Source of the DNA: Streptomyces musisoli
Lineage (GTDB): Bacteria; Actinomycetota; Actinomycetes; Streptomycetales; Streptomycetaceae
Reading direction: 5' to 3'
Length of the DNA: 37,938 bases
Assembly (NCBI RefSeq): GCF_016741855.1
Contig: NZ_JAERRH010000035.1
Location: 1 to 37,938, forward strand
Shown: positions 25,178 through 32,381 of the stretch, piece after piece
Layout: each line of letters starts with the position of its first letter
Position numbering within the stretch: position 1 is the stretch's first letter
Position numbers and translations under genes: made by a program
Notes under the pieces: model-generated
Database searches by the model: none
What the model was told of the DNA's origin: nothing
The model's input: only the letters and a program-made list of their open reading frames with translations

Positions 25178-25552
25178 ATGAGGACGCTGGTGCTGGGAAG
25201 GACGCCTGCCAGGTTGACGGAGGTACTGGCGACGCTGCGTGCGGACGGCTTCGACGCGGAGGGGGTGAGCACCGACGAGGAGGCCGGGAAACTGTTGGAG
25301 ACGGAGGAGTTCGGGGTGCTGATCGTCGGTGGGGGTGTGGAGCCGGACTCCCGCGCAGCGATCAAGGAACTCGCGGTGAAGCGTGGGGTGCGGCGGGTCA
25401 TCGACGGCGCGCTGACGGCGCCGTTCGACGCCTACGTGCGGCGGGAGTTCGAGCCGCTGATCCGGGAAACCGCCGAGCTGGTCCACGCGCAGCCCGAGCG
25501 GCACCCCACCGCCGTGCCGGACACGGACAAGAACGGACCCGGCCCCTCGTGA
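25178..25552 (+). CDS. Small receiver-like (CheY-fold-like) hypothetical protein under SoxR control
   Basis: 124 residues; the ATG at 25178 has GGAGAGG 7 nt upstream, while an in-frame ATG at 25151 would be almost leaderless from the SoxR-box promoter. The pattern MRTLVLGRTPARLTEVLATL, ADGFDAEGVSTDEEAGKLL, FGVLIVGGGVEPDSRAAIKE, KRGVRRVIDGALTAPFDAYV alternates strand and helix as in receiver domains. The position of the phosphorylated Asp reads VGGG, so phosphorylation is unlikely. The family is not recognised with certainty. A SoxR site implies a response to redox-cycling compounds. Monocistronic, divergent from YoaK copy 2. Confidence 0.72.
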   Translation: MRTLVLGRTPARLTEVLATLRADGFDAEGVSTDEEAGKLLETEEFGVLIVGGGVEPDSRAAIKELAVKRGVRRVIDGALTAPFDAYVRREFEPLIRETAELVHAQPERHPTAVPDTDKNGPGPS

Positions 25553-25569
25553 GTTCACGGCCCGCCCCC

Positions 25570-25700
25570 CGTCACCCGTGATCCGTGATCCGTGACCTGT
25601 CACCCGACCCGTGACCCGTGACCCGTCCACCCGTCACCCGACCCGGACGTGACCCGTCACCCGACCCGGACGTGACCCGTCACCCGACCCGGACGTGACC
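25570..25700. repeat. Cluster of 23-bp direct repeats and GTGAC/GTCAC hairpins
   Basis: Three consecutive copies of a 23-bp unit beginning GTCACCCGACCCGGACGTG lie at 25633, 25656 and 25679 (the last one base short). Upstream, 25570-25632 holds shorter degenerate copies of the same words. GTGACCCGTCAC at the unit junctions is an inverted repeat (GTGAC-CC-GTCAC), and GTGACCTGTCAC occurs near 25592. The gap between convergent genes (25553-25819) makes a termination or slippage-expanded terminator role likely. Confidence 0.8.
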
Positions 25701-25819
25701 GTCATCCGCGGGCGGCGCGTGAGAAGCCGGTCCGCGCCATTCACCGGAATGGGTCGTGGCCCGACTCCTCGGTCCGTACACGCTGAGCGACTGCTGCCGA
25801 AGCCCTCCCCGCCCGGCCC

Positions 25820-27919
25820 TCATCTCGTGATCTCCGTGGTGGGCGAGACGGTGATCGTGCACAGTCGCTTGGTGGCCCGGGTCAGGGCGACATACAGATC
25901 GCGCTCGCCACCAGGGCGGGCGGTGGTGATTCCGTCCGGGTCGACCACGACGGCGGCGTCGAACTCCAAGCCGCGCGCCTGTGAGGCCGGCACCAGCCGG
26001 GCATGCCGTTCGATCCCCGCGGCGGCGAGCTGCTCCGTCCGGCCGTCGGCGCAGATCACTCCGATCAACTCGCCCGGGTATGCGGTGCCCTGCTCTTGCA
26101 GCTCCCGCACGAGGGTGGCGACGAGCGATTCAGGGGCCGCGGCGAGGGTTCGGGGCACCTCGCCGCGCCGGATCGACCGGATCGCCGGCCGGTTCGGGGC
26201 GATCCGGGCGAGCAAGTCCTCCGTGGTGGCGAGGATCTCCTGCGTGGTCCGGTAGCCGACGGTCAGGGTGCGCAGATCGAAGCGGCCTCCGAGGTGCGGG
26301 CCGAGGGCCTCCTTCCAGTCACGGGCCACCGTCGCCGGGCCCGCCTGGGCGAAATCCCCGACCAGTGTCATCGACCTTCCCGGGCATCGGCGCACGATCA
26401 TCCGCCACTGCATCAGGGTGAGTTCTTGTGCCTCGTCGACGACGATGTGCCCGAAGACGTGCTCGGGCGGGCCGTCGACCAGGCTCGCCGCCTCGTCGAG
26501 AAGCGGTACATCGGCATCCGTCCAAGGCGCACCGGGAGTTCGCCACAGCAGGGCTCGCTGGTCGTCGGTGAACTGTCCCAGGTACGCGTCCAGCGCGTCG
26601 GCGTCCGTCAGCAGTTCCTGGACCACGTCACCGGGCGTGAGCCGCGGCCACAGATCGTCGACGGTCTTGTCGATCAGGGCATCTTCCAGCAGGTCGGCCC
26701 GCACGGCGTCGGCGTCGAACTCGTCGGCACCCGTGGCGGGCGCGTCGTCGACACCGAGGCGGCGCAGGTCCGCTGCCGCCACCCGGTCGAGATCGAGGCC
26801 GGTCAGTTGCGCGACCTGCGCATCGATTCGTTCGAGCGCCTCGATGCTGCTGCGGGCGAGTTCACGGGTGAGGGTGTCGACCAGCAGCTCCTTGAACATC
26901 CGACGCGCCCGGTTGTGTGCGAGACCACTGGTCCGTGCCGCCTCCCGCGCTTGTGCGACATCCCTGTCGTGCAGACGGATCCACTCCTGACCGACCCGGA
27001 CCTCGACGTCGCCGCCCGGGGCCTGCCGTGAGCGGACCACATCGGCCAGCGCGTCGGCCAGCGCGGCACTGCCCTTCAGGCGCGCCACCTCGATGGATTC
27101 CACGGCGCCCGGTACGACGCCGGCCAGTTCCCCGCACGTCGCCAGGACGACGTCGTTCTCCCCGAGCGAGGGCAGGACCTGGCAGATGTAGTCGAGGAAC
27201 CGTGCGTTCGGCCCCAGTACGAGGACGCCCCGCTCCGCTGCCTTCGGAAACGCGTACAGCACGTACGCGGCGCGGTGCAGCGCCACGACCGTCTTCCCGG
27301 TGCCCGGTCCGCCCTGCACCACCGTCACCCCGCGGTGCGGCGACCGGACGATCGCGTCCTGCTCGGCCTGGAGCGTGGCAACGGCCGCGCCCATCCGTCC
27401 TGTTCGCCTCTCCTGGAGCGCCGCCGTCAACGGACCGTCGCCGACCACGTCCTGCGCGGTGGGTGCTGAGCCGTCGAGCAGCTCATCACTCACCCCCGTC
27501 ACCGTGCGGCCCGACAGGCGCAGATGGCGCCGCCGCCGCAGCTTCATGGGATGAACCGGCGTCGCCTCGTAGAAGGGCCGCGCGGCCTCGGCCCGCCAGT
27601 CCACCAGCACGGGCAGCTCGTCCGAGTCCCGGTGGAGCCCCAGCCGCCCGATCCGCAGGACGGTCCCGTCCACCAGGTCGATCCGGCCGAAGACCAACCC
27701 GTCCTCGGCACCCTCCAGTCGGCGCACCTCCCGCGCCAGCCGCCCGGCCGCCACCTCCCTCTCGTACACCTCGCCCGCGCCGTCGGACTGTGACGCGAGT
27801 ACGCGCGCCAGCTGCTCCCGCGCCTCGTCCAGCCGCTCGTCGAACAGCTCGCCTATGACGGAAACCTGAACTCGCTCACGTTCCACCTCGCGCGCGGCAA
27901 CATCGTTGATCTGAGACAA
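25820..27919 (-). CDS. helD: HelD-like superfamily 1 ATPase (RNA polymerase-associated)
   Basis: 699 residues from a TTG at 27919 (GAGAGG 8 nt upstream); the longer open frame to 28231 has poor coding bias. Signatures: an N-terminal coiled coil (ELFDERLDEAREQLARVLAS) like the arm that enters the polymerase secondary channel; DLVDGTVLRIGRLGLH and LPVLVDWRAEAARPFYEA; Walker A VVQGGPGTGKTVVALHRAAY; Walker B HIVVDEAQEL; SMTLVGDFAQAGPATV; YRTTQEI; and DLYVALTRATKRLCTI. HelD proteins use ATP to strip RNA polymerase from DNA and recycle it. Related actinobacterial HelR gives rifamycin tolerance. I found no rifamycin-associated element upstream, so that role is unsupported. Confidence 0.85.
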   Translation of the reverse strand: MSQINDVAAREVERERVQVSVIGELFDERLDEAREQLARVLASQSDGAGEVYEREVAAGRLAREVRRLEGAEDGLVFGRIDLVDGTVLRIGRLGLHRDSDELPVLVDWRAEAARPFYEATPVHPMKLRRRRHLRLSGRTVTGVSDELLDGSAPTAQDVVGDGPLTAALQERRTGRMGAAVATLQAEQDAIVRSPHRGVTVVQGGPGTGKTVVALHRAAYVLYAFPKAAERGVLVLGPNARFLDYICQVLPSLGENDVVLATCGELAGVVPGAVESIEVARLKGSAALADALADVVRSRQAPGGDVEVRVGQEWIRLHDRDVAQAREAARTSGLAHNRARRMFKELLVDTLTRELARSSIEALERIDAQVAQLTGLDLDRVAAADLRRLGVDDAPATGADEFDADAVRADLLEDALIDKTVDDLWPRLTPGDVVQELLTDADALDAYLGQFTDDQRALLWRTPGAPWTDADVPLLDEAASLVDGPPEHVFGHIVVDEAQELTLMQWRMIVRRCPGRSMTLVGDFAQAGPATVARDWKEALGPHLGGRFDLRTLTVGYRTTQEILATTEDLLARIAPNRPAIRSIRRGEVPRTLAAAPESLVATLVRELQEQGTAYPGELIGVICADGRTEQLAAAGIERHARLVPASQARGLEFDAAVVVDPDGITTARPGGERDLYVALTRATKRLCTITVSPTTEITR

Positions 27920-27962
27920 GAAAAGGCCCTCTCGGCGCGACCCACCAATATTTCGAGGCGCC

Positions 27963-27991
27963 ACTATGCAGTTGGAATCCGGGAAAGTAAA
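27963..27991 (-). promoter_or_regulatory. Vegetative-type promoter of the helD-like gene
   Basis: On the minus strand TTTACT (27991-27986) and CATAGT (27968-27963) are 17 bp apart, a good match to a housekeeping-sigma promoter in an unusually AT-rich island. It sits about 45 nt upstream of the proposed TTG start. AATATTT (27947-27953) and AAATATT (27989-27995) flank it as a 7-bp inverted repeat, a possible operator. Confidence 0.6.
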
Positions 27992-28290
27992 TATTGACCG
28001 AACCGGGTGGGATGTGGCCTCCGATGCACCATCACGGCCGTGCGGGCGGTGCGGGCCAGGCTCTCTCGCGGCGCTGGACAGGAGCGGCAGGCGGCGAGCT
28101 TGGGTCTTTCCCGTCGCCAGGCGGCGGGGCGGCGCGAGGAAGCGGGAACCGGTTCCGGGACGGCGGAAGTGGTTCGGACTGCCCATGCGCCTGTCCGTGT
28201 GCCTTTCGAACGTCCCGTGCGCAGGAGACACGGCGTGAGGGGTATGTCGTTTCGGGCGAGGTGACCTCGGGACGCGTGAGGAGATCAGTC

Positions 28291-28575
28291 ATGTACGCAG
28301 TGGTCCGGCGGTACGAAGGAGTGACGGATCCGGTCGAGGCCGGCCGCCGAGTGGACGAGGGATTCGTGCCTCTCCTGCGCCGGATTCCCGGCTTCGTGGC
28401 GTACTACTGGGTCGACGGCGGTGATGGAGTAATGGTTTCCACCAGCGTGTTCGAAGACCCGGGCGGGGCCGAGGAGTCGGTCGAGAGGGCGGCGGACTTC
28501 GTACGGGACCACCTCACGTCACTGCTCCCCACCCCCCCGCAGGTGACAGCCGGCCAGGTTGTGGCTGCCGGGTGA
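28291..28575 (+). CDS. Small ABM-like (dimeric alpha/beta barrel) protein
   Basis: 94 residues, ATG at 28291 with GAGGAG 7 nt upstream. The order MYAVVRRYEGV (strand), GRRVDEGFVPLLRRIPGF (helix), VAYYWVDGGDGVMVSTSVFE (strands), GGAEESVERAADFVRDHL (helix) is that of antibiotic-biosynthesis-monooxygenase-like small domains, which dimerise into a beta barrel. The ABM domain usually oxidises quinols or degrades haem, but no catalytic residues can be claimed here. It is monocistronic, divergent from the HelD-like gene. Confidence 0.7.
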   Translation: MYAVVRRYEGVTDPVEAGRRVDEGFVPLLRRIPGFVAYYWVDGGDGVMVSTSVFEDPGGAEESVERAADFVRDHLTSLLPTPPQVTAGQVVAAG

Positions 28576-28798
28576 CGACCACCGGGGTGCGGTGACGACC
28601 CTCGGCGTGGCGCCGCGTCCGAGGTACCCCCGTCCCTTGCCGCACCCCCGTCCCCTCGCCGGACCTTGGGCTGGGCCGCCCCCGTACTGGATAGCGATCA
28701 GGGAAACCGGGTGGCAGTCTGAGAGGTGGATCCAAGTACCCGGGGAGCTCCTCACACCGACCGACACCACTGTTCGTGATCGCGGAGGTGGAACTTCC

Positions 28799-29356
28799 AT
28801 GAGAAACCGGGTCTCCCTTACCGGAACAGCAGTGGGCCTCGTAGTGGCCGGAGCCCTGTCGACGACACTCGTGCCGTTCACCGCGTCGCCGGCCTGGGCC
28901 AAGGCGTGCGCGAGTTCCGACGTCGTGTGCCTCGTCAATGCCCAGCGCACACAACGCGGTCTTCCAGCCCTGACCGCCAACCAGAGCCTGACGACAGCGG
29001 CTCAGCAGCACGCCTTCGCGGCCGTGCAGCAGAAGTGGTGGGGGCCGGGCAGGAACCCGCACGTCAACCCGCAGACCGGCTCGACGCCGCAGAGCCGTAT
29101 CCTGGGGGCCGGTTACTGCCCCAACCCCGTGTCGTGGCGGGTAGCCGAGATCGCCTACACCGGCTGGGGCGGTTCGGGTACGCCGGACGCCGCCATCAAC
29201 TGGTGGATGAACTCCCCGCCCCACCGGGCGAACATCCTCGATCCCGGACTGCGTGAGATCGGGCGCGGGGCACAGGCCGGTACGGCCGACCCGGCCGGAG
29301 CAGGCGCGAGCGGGGGCGGAACCTACGTCGTCACCTTCGGAAGCTGTCAGCATTGA
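28799..29356 (+). CDS. Secreted CAP-domain (SCP/PR-1) protein
   Basis: 185 residues; GGAGGTGG lies about 10 nt before the ATG. The first 35 residues form a signal peptide (MRNR, then TGTAVGLVVAGALSTTL, cleavage near SPAWAKA). The CAP domain follows: DVVCLVNAQRTQRGLPALTA, SLTTAAQQHAFAAVQQKW, a central VSWRVAEIAYTGWGGSGTPD, and NWWMNSPPHRANILDPGLRE followed by GGGTYVVTFG, the usual end of bacterial CAP proteins. Cys residues near both ends can form disulphides. CAP proteins are exported, with binding or antimicrobial roles proposed; the function here is unknown. Monocistronic. Confidence 0.88.
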   Translation: MRNRVSLTGTAVGLVVAGALSTTLVPFTASPAWAKACASSDVVCLVNAQRTQRGLPALTANQSLTTAAQQHAFAAVQQKWWGPGRNPHVNPQTGSTPQSRILGAGYCPNPVSWRVAEIAYTGWGGSGTPDAAINWWMNSPPHRANILDPGLREIGRGAQAGTADPAGAGASGGGTYVVTFGSCQH

Positions 29357-29440
29357 CGCACCGGCAGTGCCACGCACCGGCAGTGCCACGCACCCAGCAG
29401 CCACGCACCCAGCAGTGACGCACCCAGCAGTGACGCGCTC
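29357..29440. repeat. Short degenerate tandem repeats after CAP gene
   Basis: Directly after the CAP stop, units of 14-17 bp built on CACGCACCCAGCAGTGA repeat about five times with changes (TGACGCACCGGCAG, TGCCACGCACCGGCAG, CCACGCACCCAGCAG, TGACGCACCCAGCAG). No reading frame covers them. The rest of the gap to 29536 shows nothing else. Confidence 0.6.
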
Positions 29441-29536
29441 ACCGGCGGCGCAAGGGCGTCCACGGCATGCAAACCGGCCGGCGTCCCGACCATTCGGCCC
29501 GTCTGACCTCCCCTGCCCCGCGGCGGCTCGTGGGAA

Positions 29537-30136
29537 TCAGTAGCCGCTGACGCAGATGGGTCGGAATCCTCTTCCGAAGAGGTCGTTGACGGTTTGCTGG
29601 TGTTGGTCTGAGGTGAGGTTGTGTCGTGCTTCGACCGCTGGGCCGTCTTGCTGTACCCAGATGGAGGCGAAGCGGGGTTCGTTGCCGTAGCCGCTGACGC
29701 AGATGGGTCGGAATCCTCTTCCGAAGAGGTCGTTGACGGTTTGCTGGTGTTGGTCTGAGGTGAGGTTGTGTCGTGCTTCGACCGCTGGGCCGTCTTGCTG
29801 TACCCAGATGGAGGCGAAGCGGGGTTCGTTGCCGTAGCCGCTGACGCAGATGGGTCGGAATCCTCTTCCGAAGAGGTCGTTGACGGTTTGCTGGTGTTGG
29901 TCTGAGGTGAGGTTGTGTCGTGCTTCGACCGCTGGGCCGTCTTGCTGTACCCAGATGGAGGCGAAGCGGGGCTCGCTGCCGTAGCCGCTGACCCAGACCG
30001 GCCGGAATCCTCTTCCGAACAGATCGTTGACCGTCTGCTGATGCTGATCAGAGGTCAGGTTGTGCCGTGCCTCCACGGCCGGCCCGCCTTGTTGCAGCCA
30101 AACCGAGGCGAACTTCGCAGCACCTGCCTGCGTCAT
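29537..30136 (-). CDS. Four-repeat BTRD1-like protein
   Basis: 199 residues from the ATG at 30136, with GGAGGAG 8 nt upstream. After 8 residues it consists of four 49-residue repeats: F-A-S-x-W-x-Q-Q-x-GPAVEARHNLTSDQHQQ, then TVNDLFGRGFRP, then V-S-GY. This matches the pattern of the bacterial tandem repeat domain 1 (BTRD1), seen in polyglycine-hydrolase-like proteins before a peptidase domain. Here the repeats stand alone, with no signal peptide and no catalytic domain. The last three repeats are almost identical in protein and DNA; the first is diverged. The function is unknown; a binding or structural protein is likely. Confidence 0.83.
   Translation of the reverse strand: MTQAGAAKFASVWLQQGGPAVEARHNLTSDQHQQTVNDLFGRGFRPVWVSGYGSEPRFASIWVQQDGPAVEARHNLTSDQHQQTVNDLFGRGFRPICVSGYGNEPRFASIWVQQDGPAVEARHNLTSDQHQQTVNDLFGRGFRPICVSGYGNEPRFASIWVQQDGPAVEARHNLTSDQHQQTVNDLFGRGFRPICVSGY
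29541..30128. repeat. Four 147-bp tandem repeats, three nearly identical
   Basis: The units start at 29541, 29688, 29835 and 29982. By eye the first three differ only in two bases near 29972-29976, while the fourth (the N-terminal coding unit) differs at many synonymous positions. The identical units use codons that are poorer in third-position G/C than the fourth unit, so they share a recent origin. Confidence 0.92.
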
Positions 30137-30297
30137 CTTGGAAACTCCTCCTGTAGCCAGTCTTTTCGGATACTTCCTGGACTTTGAATGAGCAACGATC
30201 GGCGATCGCTCGCTCGGTCCTGACTGGGCGTTTACGGCGAAGTGAGGCGAAGTAATTCGCAGCACGCCTGTCCGCCCAGGACCCCGTGAATACGATG

Positions 30298-30420
30298 CTA
30301 GTTACAGAAGCTCTCGAACTCTTGCACCCCGTCGTTGAAGACCTAGGTGTCGTCGTCGATGGCCATATCTCCGAACCCCGGGAATCCCGCGGCGTCGATG
30401 CGGTGCAAGCGCTCGGCCGC
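30298..30420 (-). pseudogene. Possible gene relic, transaldolase C-terminus-like
   Basis: The 359-bp gap 30137-30495 is largely empty, but the minus strand from about 30420 reads AAERLHRIDAAGF, then DMAIDDDT, a TAG at 30345-30343, and VFNDGVQEFESFCN before a second TAG at 30300-30298. Codons on both sides of the first stop keep strong G/C third positions. The DD-T...DGVQxFxxS pattern recalls the C-terminal helix of transaldolase. There is no intact gene upstream. This is a weak call; chance resemblance is possible. Confidence 0.22.
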
Positions 30421-30495
30421 CCGCTCGCCTTCACCCTCGCGGGCGGGAACGCCAACGGCAGAGGCGGACGGAGTCACAAGACGCGGCACGGCACA

Positions 30496-31086
30496 ATGGC
30501 GGCCATGAACGAGAACCAGAACACCAGTACGACAGCTGCCGGGTCCAGGCCACCGCTGACGGCCGCCCTCACCGGTGCCGAGCTGCTGCGCTGGTACTGG
30601 ACGCTGGACGAGCTGACCGGTCTCGCCCGCACGATGGGCGTCGCGCGGCACGGCGGCAAGGCAGCGCTCACCGCCCGGCTCGCCGCCGCGCTGGACGGCC
30701 TGCCGCTGCCACCCGCCCCCGCCCGCCGCCGGGCGACCGCCCAGCTGGCGGAGCCCGTCGACCACGACACCGTGATCCCGCCCGGCCAGCGGTGCAGTCA
30801 GGTCCTGCGGAGGTACTTCGTCGAGGCGATCGGCCCCGGCTTCCACTTCGACTCCTTCATGCGCGCTTTCATCGCCGGCCATCCCGGCCGGACCCTGGCG
30901 GATGCGGTGGCCCACTGGCACGCCACCCGCCCGGACGCGGCCCGGCCCCGCGAGATCGCGGAACAGTTCGAGTTCAACCGCTTCACCAGCGCCTGGCACC
31001 GCCAGAACCCGGGCGGCACCCGCGCCGGGGCCCGCGAAGCCTGGTACGCCCACCGCGCACTCCCCAAACCCACCGGCGAAGCCTGA
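30496..31086 (+). CDS. SAP / DUF6434 domain protein
   Basis: 196 residues from the ATG at 30496 (another at 30505); no clear Shine-Dalgarno sequence. An N-terminal SAP-like helix-turn-helix (TGAELLRWYWTLDELTGLAR, then MGVARHGGKAALTARLAAAL) is followed by a DUF6434-like C-terminal part: DHDTVIPPGQRCSQVLRRYF, GPGFHFDSFMRAFIAGHPGR, TLADAVAHWHATRP and FEFNRFTSAWHRQNPG. SAP domains bind nucleic acid; the DUF function is unknown. Cytoplasmic. It converges on the P450 gene. Confidence 0.78.
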   Translation: MAAMNENQNTSTTAAGSRPPLTAALTGAELLRWYWTLDELTGLARTMGVARHGGKAALTARLAAALDGLPLPPAPARRRATAQLAEPVDHDTVIPPGQRCSQVLRRYFVEAIGPGFHFDSFMRAFIAGHPGRTLADAVAHWHATRPDAARPREIAEQFEFNRFTSAWHRQNPGGTRAGAREAWYAHRALPKPTGEA

Positions 31087-31165
31087 CGGCACACGTTCGA
31101 GACCAGCGGTGGCGTACTGGTCCGCGCTGGACGACGTCCTTGGACAGAGCCGTGTGGCCGGCCTC

Positions 31166-32350
31166 TCACAGCTGGACGAGAAGGTGACGCGGTCCGCGCA
31201 GCATGGCGCTCTGCCGGTAGGGTGGCGGGTCCTCGACCAGGCGTGCCGTGGCAAGGAGGGGGAGCAGCGCACCCAGCGCGTCCTGCGCCTCGATACGGGC
31301 CAGGGGTCCGCCGTAGCACAGATGGATGCCGCTGCCGAAGCCGAAGTGCTGGACGTCAGGGCGAGTGGGGTCGAACCGGTCGGGTTCGTGGAACCGCCGG
31401 GGGTCGCGGTTGCCGGAGGCCAGTACCAGGAAGACGGACGCGGTCGCGGGGACCGGGGTGCCGGCGATGTCCATGTCGGTGTGCGGAATCCGCTCGCGGA
31501 TGTGGACCGGGGGTTCGAAACGCAGCAGCTCCTCCACCGCCCTGGGCAGCAGCTCGGGTTCGCGCTGGAGGAGTTCCAGCTGCTCGGGCCGGCGCAGCAG
31601 GGTCAGCACCCCGTTGGTGATCAGGTTGACCGTGGTCTCGTGTCCCGCGATGAGGAGCAGCACCGCGGTCACCGCGAGTTCCTCCTGGGTGAGCCGCAGC
31701 GCCGGGTCCGGTTCGTTGACGAAGGCGGAGAGCAGGTCGTCGGCCGGCGCGCCCCGTCGCCGCTCGGCGAGATTCACCAGGTACCCGCCCATCTCGAGCT
31801 GGGCCTGTTCACCGGCCTTGCGCGTCTCGGTGGACTCGTCCCCGGCTCTGACGTCGGCGGCTGTGACCAAAGCGTCGGACCAGGCGCGGAACAACGGCTC
31901 GTCCTCGCGTGGCACACCGAGCAGACGGCATATCACGCTGACGGGCAGCGGGTAGGCGAAGTCGTCGACGATGTCGACCTGCCGTCCCGCCTCCAAGGGC
32001 TCCAGCAGCTCCTTGGTGATCCGGGCGATCTCGTCCCGCATTCCGTCGACCCGGCCGGGGCTGTGCGGCGGGCCGAAGGGGCGCATGGCCAGGTTGCGCA
32101 ACCTGTGATGCTCGGGGTCGTCGAGCCGCAGGAAGGGCAGCGCGTGGGTCGTCTCACCACGCGTGCGGGGGTCCACGCTCATCCGGGGGTCGTGGAGCAG
32201 CGCGGCGATGTCGTGGTAGCCGCCGACGAGGTAGCTGCCGTCCGCCTGCTGCACCACGCGACCGGCGTCGCGCAGCTCCGCGTACAGCGGGTAGGGGTTC
32301 GGACGGCTGGCGTAGTCGGTGATCCGTGCCAGCAGGGTCATGGTGTCCAT
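31166..32350 (-). CDS. Cytochrome P450
   Basis: 394 residues, ATG at 32350 with GAGGAG upstream. The bacterial class I P450 marks are all present: I-helix LLLIAGHETTVNLI, ExxR in AVEELLRFEPPV, and the haem-binding loop FGFGSGIHLCYGGPLAR with the Cys ligand. PEHHRLRNLAMRPF is the usual C-helix. The family number and substrate cannot be read, but the short length and compact N-terminus suit a small-molecule hydroxylase or epoxidase. It is last in an operon with its own reductase (31 nt upstream) and ferredoxin, a complete electron chain. Confidence 0.94.
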   Translation of the reverse strand: MDTMTLLARITDYASRPNPYPLYAELRDAGRVVQQADGSYLVGGYHDIAALLHDPRMSVDPRTRGETTHALPFLRLDDPEHHRLRNLAMRPFGPPHSPGRVDGMRDEIARITKELLEPLEAGRQVDIVDDFAYPLPVSVICRLLGVPREDEPLFRAWSDALVTAADVRAGDESTETRKAGEQAQLEMGGYLVNLAERRRGAPADDLLSAFVNEPDPALRLTQEELAVTAVLLLIAGHETTVNLITNGVLTLLRRPEQLELLQREPELLPRAVEELLRFEPPVHIRERIPHTDMDIAGTPVPATASVFLVLASGNRDPRRFHEPDRFDPTRPDVQHFGFGSGIHLCYGGPLARIEAQDALGALLPLLATARLVEDPPPYRQSAMLRGPRHLLVQL

Positions 32351-32381
32351 GACGGCTCCTCGTGGTCGGACGGGACTAGTG

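Noticed and set aside
27920..28290. Rifamycin-associated element upstream of the HelD-like gene
   Set aside because: No inverted repeat of the GGGGCTT...AAGCCCC kind is seen; only an AT-rich dyad.
29541..30128. CRISPR-like repeat array
   Set aside because: The 147-bp units abut with no spacers and encode protein; the 17-, 23- and 25-bp repeats elsewhere are also spacerless. No cas genes.
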